A stretch of DNA of 21,674 nucleotides from Leptotrichiaceae bacterium (GCA_030532815.1 JAUNKI010000011.1:1-21674), one strand, 5' to 3'; counted from the stretch's first letter, positions 8,043 through 18,532 are shown. Made by a program: numbers and translations. The notes: generated by a model from the letters alone, not told the origin.

Positions 8043-8136
8043 CTAAGACAAAATCCTCTCAAATTTTAATTTTTTTATAAAAAATTTAAACTGAATGACA
8101 TTTCATAATTTTTCTTATAACTTAAAATATCATATT

Positions 8137-10206
8137 TTAGAATGTCTGCCCGAAACTGAAGTAGAATTTTCCTCCTGTTTTTGTTCCGCCTTTTACTTCA
8201 GGATCAAGCGGCCATCCATAGTCAAATCTCAACGGACCTATAGGAGTATTCAGCCTTACTCCCACTCCTACACCTTTTTTAAGGTCGGCAAAGTTATTTG
8301 CATTTTTCCTGTCAGGAGAATACACTTTCTTTCCGTTTACCGTAGTGACATTCTGCCACGCATTACCTATATCGAAAAATGCCACTAACTGTATATGTTT
8401 ATTAATCTGTGTTCTGTTTTCTATTGTTGCATGAAACTTATTGAATCCGTCATATTTCCCGTAATCATACCCTCTTAACGTTTCAGCTCCTCCTATACTG
8501 AATCTTAACGCTTCAGGTGTTCCGCTTCCCGTAGATCCCCAGACTACTCTGTACGCCATTACGTTTTTATCTTTAAAGAATGTTCTGTGATATCCTCTTA
8601 AATCAGCTTCAAACTGGCTGTATTTTCTCGAATCTTTTATCAAATCTCCGTATTCATATGCCAATGTGGAGTAAATACCTTTTGTAGGGTTAAACGCATT
8701 GTCTCTCGAATCGTATATTAATGACGGTGAAACTGCAATAAGGTTATATTTGTCATTAATCTTTTTTGAACCTAAGATTTCCTTATAATGGTCATATCTT
8801 AATGAACCTCTTACAAATATTTTGTCATTCAGACCTTTTCCTATAGTCCATTTTGTTCCTATTTTTCTTACTTTTTCGACTTCATCAGCTACTGCGTCGT
8901 CATTGGCAGTTTCCTTCCAGTATATTGCTCCTCCCCCCTGTACTCTTTCAGTTCCTCTGATCCAAGGGTCAAAAAGGCTTATTTCAAAGGTTTTGTCTCC
9001 TTTGTTCGATGCTTCTATGTTAAGAGCCGCTTCCTGACCTTTTCCTAAAAAGTTGGAATCAGACAACTTAATTCCTCCTACAAGACCTACTGATGTCCCG
9101 TAAGATATACTTCCGTTTATAGTCGTTGTCGGTCTTTCCTCTACAAGAAATTCCACTACTCTTGCATGAGGGTCATTTTCCTTACCGCTCAGGACAGGTT
9201 CTATGGAAGTAAAAACTCCTGTTCTGTAAAGCTCTCTCATTGTAGCTTCCACATTTTTCGCTTGAAAAACCTCTCCCTGTTTTATTGACTGAGATCTTTC
9301 AAATATATAAGATTGTGTTCTCAGCTTTGAAGAATGTTCGCTTGATCTTACGTTATCTTTTTTAGACGCCATTTTTTTAAATGAAACCGAATCTACAATT
9401 CCTTCAGTAAGTTCAATATTTATATCTCCTGCAGGACTTACCGCTATGGACTCAATTCTGGCAAGGGAATATCCCGCCTGATTGTAATGTCTTATAATTC
9501 CGTTTCTGTCAGGATCAAGAAAATTTCCGTTTAAAATTTCCCCTTCTTTAATTCCTAAGGCTTTTTTCAGTTCTTCCTGAGAAAACAGCGTATTTCCTTT
9601 TATTGTTATACTTTGTACTGCAGGATTTTCCTCTACAAGATATACTACGGAAATGGTATTATCCGTCTTTCTGTCGACTTTAGGCTCAACACTTGAAAAA
9701 TAACCCGACTGGAAAATTTTTGCAGCTCCGTCAATTGCTTCCTGAGGAGTAAAATATTCTCCTTCCTTTACAGGCATATCTTTTAGAAAGTCCTGTTTAT
9801 TAAGAGTATTTATTCCCGATATATCCACGCTTGAAACTCTGAATTCCGTCTTTTGACTCAAATCTTCGGCAGATTCTTCTCTTTTAGCCAGTTCGAGAGC
9901 ATTTCCCGCTTCATCCACTTCAATCATAAGATTGACAGTTTCTCCTTCAATTTTAGGATATACATTTACATTTGAAATATAGCTTAATCTTTTTAAAGCC
10001 AGATATATGTCGCTTAAACTTTTATTTGAATACACTTCTCCCGACTTAACGGGCAATTTTTCCAAAAGAAAATCTTCAGGTAACTGGTTCAAATGTGAAA
10101 ATTGAATCGTCCCCACTCTCAGATCTTTTCCTTCAGCCATTACTAATCCGCTCATCGACAAAAACAGCGTAGCTGTTACTATTAAAGCGTAAATTTTTCT
10201 TTTCAT
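8137..10206 (-). CDS. bamA: Outer membrane protein assembly factor BamA (Omp85)
   Basis: Central component of the machine that folds beta-barrel proteins into the outer membrane. A signal peptide (residues 1-24, ending GLVMA) is followed by four recognisable POTRA domains: about 27-95, 120-193, 196-266 and 267-355; the last has an apparent short insert rich in K, S and E. The 16-strand barrel fills about 360-689, with SIGGAETLRGYDYG in the position of the VRGF-type lid-lock motif and a C-terminal FSFGQTF ending in phenylalanine, the beta signal. E. coli BamA has five POTRA domains. GGGAGGA lies just before the ATG. It starts 15 bases after tamB, so the two are almost surely cotranscribed. Confidence 0.96.
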   Translation of the reverse strand: MKRKIYALIVTATLFLSMSGLVMAEGKDLRVGTIQFSHLNQLPEDFLLEKLPVKSGEVYSNKSLSDIYLALKRLSYISNVNVYPKIEGETVNLMIEVDEAGNALELAKREESAEDLSQKTEFRVSSVDISGINTLNKQDFLKDMPVKEGEYFTPQEAIDGAAKIFQSGYFSSVEPKVDRKTDNTISVVYLVEENPAVQSITIKGNTLFSQEELKKALGIKEGEILNGNFLDPDRNGIIRHYNQAGYSLARIESIAVSPAGDINIELTEGIVDSVSFKKMASKKDNVRSSEHSSKLRTQSYIFERSQSIKQGEVFQAKNVEATMRELYRTGVFTSIEPVLSGKENDPHARVVEFLVEERPTTTINGSISYGTSVGLVGGIKLSDSNFLGKGQEAALNIEASNKGDKTFEISLFDPWIRGTERVQGGGAIYWKETANDDAVADEVEKVRKIGTKWTIGKGLNDKIFVRGSLRYDHYKEILGSKKINDKYNLIAVSPSLIYDSRDNAFNPTKGIYSTLAYEYGDLIKDSRKYSQFEADLRGYHRTFFKDKNVMAYRVVWGSTGSGTPEALRFSIGGAETLRGYDYGKYDGFNKFHATIENRTQINKHIQLVAFFDIGNAWQNVTTVNGKKVYSPDRKNANNFADLKKGVGVGVRLNTPIGPLRFDYGWPLDPEVKGGTKTGGKFYFSFGQTF

Positions 10207-10221
10207 TATTTCCTCCCTGAA

Positions 10222-13200
10222 TTATTTAGTTAAAATATCTAATTTCTTTTTTCGGAATATTTTTCTCATCAGATCTCCGAAAGTATCTGCTCTTGCTGAA
10301 AAATCAACTCCGATGTAGTAATTCATTTCATTTTTTATATTTCTTATGTTTGAACCGTAATTTACCGAGTTTTCATTTCTCTTTGTAACAGTTTCTCCTC
10401 CTACTTTTACTTCAAAACCGTTAAATACGCTATAATTTATCCATGCATTGTATCCCAGAGGATTTGACGTATTCGTTCCATTATTCTTTGCCTGAAAAGG
10501 AAACTTCACTTCCAAATTCCAGAACCACTTATCCTTGTAAAGATTGTCCTGTATGTATAAAGTTGTTGCTCCGCTGTATTTCCCCGTATTTTCAGACTTT
10601 TCAAAGTCGGTTTTGACTGATACGTTTGTCAGTCCCAACGTTTCTCCAATTTTATCAGTTACAGGAGAAAAAATCAACTGATTTAATGTAGTATTCAATA
10701 AAGAGCCGATTACTGCCGTTCCGTCCTGAGATGTACCCCCTTGGTCAGCTTCTCCCTGTCCTGTGGTATTAAAGGCAAGGAGAGATAAAATCTGTTCTTT
10801 TTCAAGTCCAGAATCGGATTTGAATACAAGGTCGGCATCTTTTAAGTAACTGTTCATGGAAATTTCTATTCTTTCACCGTTTATTGAAGTACTTGCCTCA
10901 AAAACTATAAAAGGATTCATGTCCGCCATCGTTGCCAGTGGATCCGTAAATCTGATTTCAACATTTTCCAGATTGAATTTATTATTGTTCAGTATGAATG
11001 AACCTTTTTTCAAAGTATAATTTCCCAATAGACTGACATTTCCCGAATCATAAAACATTCTGCTTCCTCCGACTATTTCCCCTCTGATATTCTTAACCAG
11101 ACTTACATTCTGTATATTCAGCTTTAAATCTTTGGGAACCAGTATATTTATATCCACCGTATACTGTTTTACGATTTTGTCTATTACTTCTTCAACTATA
11201 CCTTCTACTATGGTCTTTTCTTTCAGCTGTTTTTCCTGTGCTTCCTGAGAAAGTTGCTGATTTTTTCCTCCGAAATCAGGTATTTCCCTTATTTCTCCCG
11301 AATTTACCGTTAAATTACCGAACAGATTGTTTTCAGTAAATTTGACGTCTCCACTTAAAACAAGGTCTATTCCTTCTCCGTATCTCACTCCGACTTTATT
11401 CAGGTCGGCATTCAGTTCAAATTTCCCGAGTTCAAGCCTTTTCGTTTTCATAAAATCAGGCGGAATACTCGGAACATCAAGGTCTCCTTCAACTTTAAAC
11501 GTTCCCCCGTTATATCCTCCGTCGAGACGGCTGACATTCAGTTTTCTGTTTACGATATTTATATCGGCATTTATATTTTCCACATTTGTAAGTTTGTCTT
11601 TTGTTTTATAGTGAAAACTGTCCAACAGCACTTTTCCCGTAGTCTGTTCATTTGAGAATACTATGTCTATATTGGCAACCCCCGAAGCTTTCTCAATATC
11701 TTTTCCTACTTCCAGAAATGCCAGATTGAAATCTTTTGCAAGAACCGACATATTATACTGGACAGGTGCAAAGTCAAGATATCCGTTTATGAGCAGAGGA
11801 TTTTTTTCATATTCAAGATAAAACTGTCCTATATTGATACCTTTATTATTTGACTGCACATCTATATCAAGATTGTCCACGGGAAATCCGCTGAGTATAA
11901 GTTTATCCGACTTTATTTTCAAATCCGTAAAAAATTCTTCAGGTTTCCCTTTTAAAATAAAGTTCAAATCAATATCTCCGCTATATCCTTTTTCTTTCAA
12001 ATCCTGAACCGAATCCAAAGTAAATTTCTGATTTTCAAGTTTATAGTCTATATCTATATTTTCCAGATCAAATTTCGTATTTGTTCTGAAAAGCTCTTCT
12101 CCGTTATCTCCGTACAATGTAAATTCTTTTATGTCAAAAGTCCCGTATTTAAAGAGTTTATCTACATTTCCGTCTGAATATTCCATTTGAGCCGTTATTT
12201 GAGGAAGCTTAAAGCTTTTATAACTTATATTATCAAAAATTACCTTTCCGGTCAAATCAAATTTATTCAAATCCCCTTTCAGATTCAGAACCGAAGAAGT
12301 TCCAAAAGTCAGATCCTTAAACTCAAACAGTTCAGGTATATCAGGTTCATTAAGACTGAGAGTTATATCGGCAAGTCCTGTTTTCAAGTCATATATTCCT
12401 CCTATACTGTTTTCTCTCAGTTTAAAATCCATAAAATTAAGTACGCTGTTTCTTATGTCTACGGTTCCCCCCGTATCTCCTATATATTTGGAATGTATTG
12501 TGGTCTTTGCAGGAAGCATCGTTATGTTTCCTGAAAGATTGTCAAGTTTTCCGTTTAAATTCATAGTCAGACTGTCAATATAAACATTAACTTCCGGTTT
12601 TACCGTATTATATAAAACATAATTATTTAAACTTGAATTTATGGACATATTTCCCGTTTTTAAATTATACTGACCGCTTGCATTTAATTTTCCGTTATGC
12701 AAATCTATAATATTTAAAATATTATTTCTTATATCCAGTTCCCCTGTTACGTTTTTAAATCTCTGATATCCTAACCAAAGTTCCTCCATTTTAGCATTTA
12801 CGTCTAAGTTTAGACTTAGTAAATTTCTTATTTTCCCCTTAGCATAAAGCTCCTCATACTCTACAATATAACGTCCGAAAGGACTGTATATATTATAATC
12901 ACCGCTTAGACTGTCGGCTTTTCCGCTTATCTGCATATTCAAGGATACAGGAAGTTTTGCAGTATCAAGTCCTTTCAGTTTATAACCGTACTGTCTTAAC
13001 AGTTTTGCAACGTCAAAGGATGAATGTTTTCCAGAAGTAACTCTATAGGAATGATACAGCTCCTTTGTAGTAGTTCCTCTGACATTTACAGTCTGACCTC
13101 CCGTATTTATATAGGCATTTACACCGTATCCTTTCCCTGTTATATCAATTTGACCGTTTATACTGTCAAAATATTTATTCTGCCCACTTTTAAGTCTTGC

Positions 13201-14814
13201 ATTTATAGTTCCCGACTCGAGTATTCCTTTTGTTCCAAAATCAAGGACAAGATTTTTCACATCAGGGTTTACTTCATATAACTGACCTCCGTATTTTACA
13301 CCTATATAGTCTTTTCCTTTGGCATTTACCGTCATCAGCTTTTTCACAGGAACTATTGTAAAATCTCCGTTTATTTTATTTGAACCGAAATTTCCCGTTA
13401 TATTGTTGTCACGGTCTATATTTCCCGTTCCCGTTATCCTGTCAATTTCATAATCGGAACCTTTATTTACAATTGTGTAATCTCCGCTTCCGTTTTTCTG
13501 TTTTATATCATATACGAATTTATTACTGCTGACATCATTTTTAATTTTAAATCCGCCTATTGTCTCATCAAAATGAAACTTTGTATTTCCGACGGTAAGT
13601 ATCTGATCCTTTGTCATTGATATTTCGGTTTTAAGTTCTCTGAAATTATACCCTGCAAGTTCTATTCCCGAAGATACAAATTTCCCTTTCAAATCAGTTT
13701 CCTTTGATTTTATATTTATATTTACATTCAGATGTCCTGTCACTTCTCCTGAAGCTTTTACATTCGCTTCCTTAAAAAGCTTATATTTTGCAATTTCTTC
13801 AAAAGGAGTTTTTTCCGCAATCAGTTTAAGAGCCAGTGTTTCCTTTTCAATATCCGAATCGAGCCTGAATGTCAGAGGATTATTATTAATTTTTTTCACG
13901 GCATCCACTGAAACCGTATTCTTTTTCATTTCAATTACCGCATCTGCATTTTCAATGTCTCCTTCATAATCCACATAGGAAACCGTCCCGTTTTTTACAA
14001 TCAGCTTACCTTCCGCTCTTATTTTCTTTTGGGGATTCCCGTCACTTAAAGCAAGTGTTCCGTTTAACAGACCTTTTTTCGCCTTTATCATTTCAATGGG
14101 AACATACTGTCCGAGTTCCTCATTTACATTAATATCTTTAAAAACAAAACTCAGATTAAATTCCTTCTTGCTTTCATCGGTATTTTTTCTTGTATCGAAC
14201 AGTGATTTGAGGGATTCTCTGTTATTTACAAGCTGTCCGAGTTTTATCCCTATTTTTTCCTGTCCGTTTCCGTTCCCTTCGGCTTCCAAATAAAATCCCC
14301 TTGATTTGGAAATATCGAGATACCCCGACACATTGTCCAGTTTTTTTTCTATTTTCTTTTCAAAACTTGTATCAGAGTAGTGAAGTATTGAATTATGCAC
14401 ATATATTTTCCCTATTCTGCTCGCCCTGTCTATATTCTTTTTATGAGGATCCGCAGGGGGAAGAATATTGAACATATTAAATTTATTATTTTTGTATCTT
14501 TCCAAAAATATTTCTCCGTCATAGGCATCTACTCTGGGCAGCCTCGACGGAAGAAGCAGATTTACTCCGGCTGTAGCTTTTTCGGCTTTTATTACTATGT
14601 TTCCTGCCTGATCCCTAATTACAAGATTATCTATATTAATTTTACTGAAGCCTCCCAGATTTACTCTGTCAAATTCCACATTCAGACCTGCACTTTTTAA
14701 AATCTTCTTCAGATTTCCCTTAAAATTATTTGTGGAAATATAAGTTTTCAGTAAAAACAGAGATAATAAAAGAGGAACAAATACAAACAAACTTTTTTTT
14801 ACATATTTATTCAT
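10222..14814 (-). CDS. tamB: TamB-family translocation/assembly and lipid-transport protein (AsmA-like)
   Basis: A 1530-residue bridge-type protein: one N-terminal membrane helix (about residues 8-24), then a very long periplasmic stretch of short beta strands with repeated hydrophobic, charged and glycine alternation, and a C-terminal TamB domain (DUF490; about 1180-1530). The C-terminal signature ILSLLAFNTTGQG (about residues 1340-1352) corresponds to the 'ILSLLLFG'-type motif of the family. TamB proteins are linked to outer-membrane protein insertion and, in more recent work, to phospholipid transport between membranes. GGAGGT is 9 bases before the ATG. It lies between parB (24 bases) and bamA (15 bases). 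No separate TamA is present, so BamA is the likely partner, as proposed for other bacteria lacking TamA. Confidence 0.93.
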   Translation of the reverse strand: MNKYVKKSLFVFVPLLLSLFLLKTYISTNNFKGNLKKILKSAGLNVEFDRVNLGGFSKINIDNLVIRDQAGNIVIKAEKATAGVNLLLPSRLPRVDAYDGEIFLERYKNNKFNMFNILPPADPHKKNIDRASRIGKIYVHNSILHYSDTSFEKKIEKKLDNVSGYLDISKSRGFYLEAEGNGNGQEKIGIKLGQLVNNRESLKSLFDTRKNTDESKKEFNLSFVFKDINVNEELGQYVPIEMIKAKKGLLNGTLALSDGNPQKKIRAEGKLIVKNGTVSYVDYEGDIENADAVIEMKKNTVSVDAVKKINNNPLTFRLDSDIEKETLALKLIAEKTPFEEIAKYKLFKEANVKASGEVTGHLNVNINIKSKETDLKGKFVSSGIELAGYNFRELKTEISMTKDQILTVGNTKFHFDETIGGFKIKNDVSSNKFVYDIKQKNGSGDYTIVNKGSDYEIDRITGTGNIDRDNNITGNFGSNKINGDFTIVPVKKLMTVNAKGKDYIGVKYGGQLYEVNPDVKNLVLDFGTKGILESGTINARLKSGQNKYFDSINGQIDITGKGYGVNAYINTGGQTVNVRGTTTKELYHSYRVTSGKHSSFDVAKLLRQYGYKLKGLDTAKLPVSLNMQISGKADSLSGDYNIYSPFGRYIVEYEELYAKGKIRNLLSLNLDVNAKMEELWLGYQRFKNVTGELDIRNNILNIIDLHNGKLNASGQYNLKTGNMSINSSLNNYVLYNTVKPEVNVYIDSLTMNLNGKLDNLSGNITMLPAKTTIHSKYIGDTGGTVDIRNSVLNFMDFKLRENSIGGIYDLKTGLADITLSLNEPDIPELFEFKDLTFGTSSVLNLKGDLNKFDLTGKVIFDNISYKSFKLPQITAQMEYSDGNVDKLFKYGTFDIKEFTLYGDNGEELFRTNTKFDLENIDIDYKLENQKFTLDSVQDLKEKGYSGDIDLNFILKGKPEEFFTDLKIKSDKLILSGFPVDNLDIDVQSNNKGINIGQFYLEYEKNPLLINGYLDFAPVQYNMSVLAKDFNLAFLEVGKDIEKASGVANIDIVFSNEQTTGKVLLDSFHYKTKDKLTNVENINADINIVNRKLNVSRLDGGYNGGTFKVEGDLDVPSIPPDFMKTKRLELGKFELNADLNKVGVRYGEGIDLVLSGDVKFTENNLFGNLTVNSGEIREIPDFGGKNQQLSQEAQEKQLKEKTIVEGIVEEVIDKIVKQYTVDINILVPKDLKLNIQNVSLVKNIRGEIVGGSRMFYDSGNVSLLGNYTLKKGSFILNNNKFNLENVEIRFTDPLATMADMNPFIVFEASTSINGERIEISMNSYLKDADLVFKSDSGLEKEQILSLLAFNTTGQGEADQGGTSQDGTAVIGSLLNTTLNQLIFSPVTDKIGETLGLTNVSVKTDFEKSENTGKYSGATTLYIQDNLYKDKWFWNLEVKFPFQAKNNGTNTSNPLGYNAWINYSVFNGFEVKVGGETVTKRNENSVNYGSNIRNIKNEMNYYIGVDFSARADTFGDLMRKIFRKKKLDILTK

Positions 14815-14838
14815 CTGTTATCTACCTCCATTCTGCTT

Positions 14839-15696
14839 TTATTCAAATTCGATATTTATAAGTCCGATTATTCTTGCTAAATCTTCATAGTCAAAAAAAT
14901 CGATTTCTATTTTTCCCTGTTTCTGTATATCACCTTTTATGGAAACTTTTGTTTCAAAAAATTCTCTCAGTTTATTTTCAAGAAACTGTTTTTCATTGTT
15001 ATTTTCGTCATTTTCTTCATAATTCTGATTAATATTCCGTTTATATAATTTTACATCATTTTCATTATTTTTTTCTTTTTTTTCAGAATTTTTATTAATT
15101 TTTTCTGTATATTTTTTTACAATTTTTTCGGTTTCCCTCACGGAATATTTTTCACTGATTATTTTCCGTGCCAGTTCTTCTATTTCCCTATTTTCCTGAA
15201 TACCCAACAGTGTTCTTGCATGCCCGTAGGACAGTTCGCTTTTTTTTACCATTTCCTTTACCGTTTCGGGCAGCTTTAAAATTCTCGTTTTATTTGAAAT
15301 GGACGATCTCGTTTTCCCCAATTTTTCAGCCAGTTTTTCCTGAGTATATCCATAAACTTCCATAAGCATAATGTAGGATTCAGCTTCTTCTATAGGGTTC
15401 AGATTCTCCCTCTGAATATTTTCAAGCACTGAAATTTCATAACTTCTGGAGTTTCCTGCATCTATTTTTATGACTTGCACAGTTTCCATTCCCAAATCTC
15501 TACATGCCCGATATCGTCTTTCTCCTGCCACTATTTCATATTTACCCGCATTGAGTTTTCTGACTACTACAGGTTGTATTAATCCGTTATTTTTTATGGA
15601 CTTTTTTAATTCCTCCATTTTTTCATCATCAAAATATTTTCTCGGCTGATTACTGTTTGTAATTATTTTATTTATATCCAAAGTCAGCAGCTTCAT
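14839..15696 (-). CDS. parB: ParB/Spo0J-family chromosome partitioning protein
   Basis: CTP-dependent DNA clamp that loads at parS and organises the origin region. Visible are the N-terminal nuclease-like fold with SNQPRKYFDDEKMEEL and the CTP-binding GERRYRA box (58-64), ENIQRENLNPIEEA (92-105), a helix-turn-helix around 116-137 (YTQEKLAEKLGKTRSSISN), and a C-terminal dimerisation segment (about 238-285). Between them, residues 197-237 are a low-complexity N/K/E-rich linker. AAGGAAG lies just before the ATG. Noc is a close paralogue of ParB; without seeing the DNA specificity the two cannot be fully separated. No parA gene is adjacent, unlike the usual rsmG-parA-parB order. Confidence 0.92.
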   Translation of the reverse strand: MKLLTLDINKIITNSNQPRKYFDDEKMEELKKSIKNNGLIQPVVVRKLNAGKYEIVAGERRYRACRDLGMETVQVIKIDAGNSRSYEISVLENIQRENLNPIEEAESYIMLMEVYGYTQEKLAEKLGKTRSSISNKTRILKLPETVKEMVKKSELSYGHARTLLGIQENREIEELARKIISEKYSVRETEKIVKKYTEKINKNSEKKEKNNENDVKLYKRNINQNYEENDENNNEKQFLENKLREFFETKVSIKGDIQKQGKIEIDFFDYEDLARIIGLINIEFE

Positions 15697-15850
15697 TTTT
15701 CTTCCTTTCCGATTAAAATAATTTTACGGGTTTAAAGTATGACTATCATTAAATACACTGCATATCAAAAATAAAAACATATTATTAAAATATAATTTTT
15801 TGTTTAAATGTCCTCTATAATACTTTGATACTTTCCGATTTATTAAATTT

Positions 15851-16573
15851 TTATAAAGGTTTTTTTGCAGGTATCCCGATTTTTCTCGGATATTTGGTAT
15901 CAGTTTTATTCATTTTTCTTATTTCAAGTATAATCCGCTCATCACCGCATTCAGGAAGAAAAAACTTATATATATTCTCAACTGATGCATTTAAAATTTT
16001 CAAAGCTTTTTCAGATTCTTCCAGTTCATTCAGATTAAGCTTCTGAGGCAGAAACCTTCCGCCGATTTTTATGAAAGGTATCATATATTCAAGTATAATT
16101 CTTAAATTTGCAACACCTCTGCAAAGAGCGACATCGAATTTCTCTCTATTGTCACTTATAAGTTCTTCAGCTCTTTTAAAACTTGTACTTATATTTTTCA
16201 GTTCCAGCTTTTCAATTACTTCATTTATGAACTCTATTTTTTTCCTTACAGAATCCACAAGGAGAAATTCCTTCTCAGGATAGTAAATCCCGAGAACAAT
16301 GCCGGGAAATCCTGCACCTGTCCCCATATCTATCAGTTTTTTTTCATTTTCTTTTATTACTTTTGTCAAAAGAAGGGAATCGATAAAATGTTTTTCCGTC
16401 ATTCCTTTTTTATCTCTTATTGCAGTGAGGTTCATGACTTTGTTTTTTTCATAAAGAAGTTCCAAAAATTTCTCCATTTTTTCAATTTTATCATTTTCTA
16501 CGGAAATCCCCGATTTTAGAAGCAGATTACCGAAATAATCTTTAATATTTTCCTCTGTTTCAATATTTTTCAT
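15851..16573 (-). CDS. rsmG: 16S rRNA (guanine-N7) methyltransferase RsmG
   Basis: SAM-dependent methyltransferase for G527 of 16S rRNA (E. coli numbering). At 240 residues it has the usual length. NKVMNLTAIRD and KHFIDSLLL near the N-terminus, the SAM loop IDMGTGAGFPGIVLG (81-95), VDSVRKKIEFI and CRGVANL are all family hallmarks. It starts 21 bases after mnmG. The ribosome site is weak (GGAAAG about 12 bases before the ATG), which suggests translation coupled to mnmG. A 154-base gap with no terminator stem separates it from parB. Confidence 0.96.
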   Translation of the reverse strand: MKNIETEENIKDYFGNLLLKSGISVENDKIEKMEKFLELLYEKNKVMNLTAIRDKKGMTEKHFIDSLLLTKVIKENEKKLIDMGTGAGFPGIVLGIYYPEKEFLLVDSVRKKIEFINEVIEKLELKNISTSFKRAEELISDNREKFDVALCRGVANLRIILEYMIPFIKIGGRFLPQKLNLNELEESEKALKILNASVENIYKFFLPECGDERIILEIRKMNKTDTKYPRKIGIPAKKPL

Positions 16574-16594
16574 AATTTACCATACTTTCCGTTC

Positions 16595-18481
16595 TTATTT
16601 TAATACACCTTCAAGATACATAAGCAGTACTGAAATATCCGCAGGCGTAACTCCCGATATTCTCGAAGCCTGTCCCACATTATAAGGTTTTTTTTCTTTC
16701 AGTCTCTGTTTTGCTTCACGTGTAATGCCTTTCATCATTTCATAATCGAAATCTTCAGGTATTTTTCTGTCGTCAAGTCTTTTCTGTCTGTCCATTATCT
16801 GTCCCGCTTTTATTATATACCCTTCATATTTCACCTGAACTTCTATCTGATATTCAGTTTCATCGTCAAATGAAAGATTCGGCATATTTTCCATAATCTC
16901 GGCAATATATTTTATATCCTGATAAGTGACTTTCGGACGTCTTAAAATTTCTTTTAGAGTTGTCCCGCTTTTCAGGGATTCGTTATATTTATCCAATATT
17001 TCCGCAAGTCTCACATTACTTATACCGAGTTTTATATTTTCAAGCTTTTCTATAGTTTCAGCTACATTTTTTTTCTTTTCTTCTATCCTGTCATAGTATT
17101 TTTTATCAAGAAGTCCTATTTTATAAGCCTTTTCACCAAGTCTTATATCTGCATTATCTTCTCTTAAAATAAGTCTGAATTCCGACCTTGCAGTAAACAT
17201 TCTGTACGGTTCAAACAGTTCCTTATTTATTAAATCGTCTATCATTGTACCGATATATGAACTTTCCCTGTCAAGAATAAACGGCTCTTCTCCTTTTATT
17301 TTAAGGGCTGCATTTATTCCCGCTATAATTCCCTGAGCGGCGGCTTCCTCATATCCGCTCGTTCCGTTAATCTGACCTGCAAGATAAAGTCCCTTCACTT
17401 TTTTTGTTTCAAGGGTATAATTCAGCTCTCCCGGATTTACAATATCATATTCCACTGCATAACCGTATCTCATTATATGAGCATTTTCAAGTCCTACTAT
17501 AGTGTTGACTATTTTTTGCTGATATTCCGCAGGATAACTTGTAGACAGGCCGCTTATATATACTTCTGCCGTGTCAAATCCTTCAGGTTCCAAAAAGAGA
17601 TGATGACTGTCCTTTTCATGAAATTTTACTACTTTGTCCTCTATTGACGGGCAGTATCTCGGTCCCGTACTGTCTATACTTCCGTTATACATCGGTGCCT
17701 TATCGAGATTATCCAGTATTATTTTGTGCGATTCTTCATTTGTTCTTGTAAGATAGCACGACAGCTGAGGTTTTTCAAGCACTTCTTCATCGGGAGTTCT
17801 CATGGAAAATTTGAGAGGCACTCCTGTTTCTCCCAGCTGTTCTTCCAGTTTGGATAAATCAAGAGTTCTTATATCTATTCTCGGTGATGTTCCGGTTTTA
17901 AACCTTCCCATTTGAAATCCGAAAGATTTCAGGGAATCGGACAGTTCCTCTGAGGAAAGTTCTCCCATTCTTCCGCCTTTTATTCTTTTTTCTCCTATAT
18001 ATAAAAGCCCTTTTAAAAATGTTCCTGTAGCTACAACTACAGCTTTTGCCTTAAACTCAAGTCCTGTTTTTGTTTTTATGCCTTTTATTTCCCCGTTTTC
18101 ACTTACAAGTTCAGTGACTATATCCTGAACAATATCAAGGTTTTCCTGATTTTCAAGAACTTTTTTCATTTCCCTTGCATATATTTTTCTATCCGACTGT
18201 GCTCTTAAAGACCTTACTGCCGGACCTTTTTTCGTGTTTAGTATTCTCATCTGAACAAAACTTTTGTCCATATTTCTTCCCATTTCTCCGCCTAATGCGT
18301 CAACTTCCTTCACCAGATGACTTTTTGCCGGACCTCCTACTGAAGGATTACACGACATTACTCCTATATTATCAAGAGTTATTGTAAAAACGGCAGTTTT
18401 CAAGCCTAATCTTGCCGAAGCCAGTGATGCCTCAATTCCTGCATGCCCGGCCCCTATTACAATAACATCGTATTCTCTCAT
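16595..18481 (-). CDS. mnmG: tRNA uridine-5-carboxymethylaminomethyl modification enzyme MnmG
   Basis: FAD-dependent enzyme that, with the GTPase MnmE, installs the cmnm5 group at U34 of several tRNAs. At 628 residues it is full length. The FAD-binding [14 protein letters not shown] (7-20), the first family signature [19 protein letters not shown] and the second [17 protein letters not shown] are intact; the C-terminal helical MnmE/tRNA-binding domain runs to [27 protein letters not shown] lies 10 bases before the ATG. It has its own consensus promoter and heads the mnmG-rsmG-parB-tamB-bamA run. mnmE, which normally precedes it, is not in the window; the toxin-like module stands there instead. 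Confidence 0.97.
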   Translation of the reverse strand: MREYDVIVIGAGHAGIEASLASARLGLKTAVFTITLDNIGVMSCNPSVGGPAKSHLVKEVDALGGEMGRNMDKSFVQMRILNTKKGPAVRSLRAQSDRKIYAREMKKVLENQENLDIVQDIVTELVSENGEIKGIKTKTGLEFKAKAVVVATGTFLKGLLYIGEKRIKGGRMGELSSEELSDSLKSFGFQMGRFKTGTSPRIDIRTLDLSKLEEQLGETGVPLKFSMRTPDEEVLEKPQLSCYLTRTNEESHKIILDNLDKAPMYNGSIDSTGPRYCPSIEDKVVKFHEKDSHHLFLEPEGFDTAEVYISGLSTSYPAEYQQKIVNTIVGLENAHIMRYGYAVEYDIVNPGELNYTLETKKVKGLYLAGQINGTSGYEEAAAQGIIAGINAALKIKGEEPFILDRESSYIGTMIDDLINKELFEPYRMFTARSEFRLILREDNADIRLGEKAYKIGLLDKKYYDRIEEKKKNVAETIEKLENIKLGISNVRLAEILDKYNESLKSGTTLKEILRRPKVTYQDIKYIAEIMENMPNLSFDDETEYQIEVQVKYEGYIIKAGQIMDRQKRLDDRKIPEDFDYEMMKGITREAKQRLKEKKPYNVGQASRISGVTPADISVLLMYLEGVLK

Positions 18482-18532
18482 TTACTTTTTTCTCCTTATT
18501 CTTTTCATATAAATTTTTTATAAGTATTTTAT

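Noticed and set aside
8050..8100. AT-only palindromic stretch between bamA and the GNAT gene as a terminator
   Set aside because: The stem has practically no GC pairs and no clear T run; not convincing.
15697..16590. CGGAAAG-type 7-10-base words before rsmG, after rsmG and before parB
   Set aside because: Short purine-rich words near ribosome sites in AT-rich DNA; expected by chance at this length.
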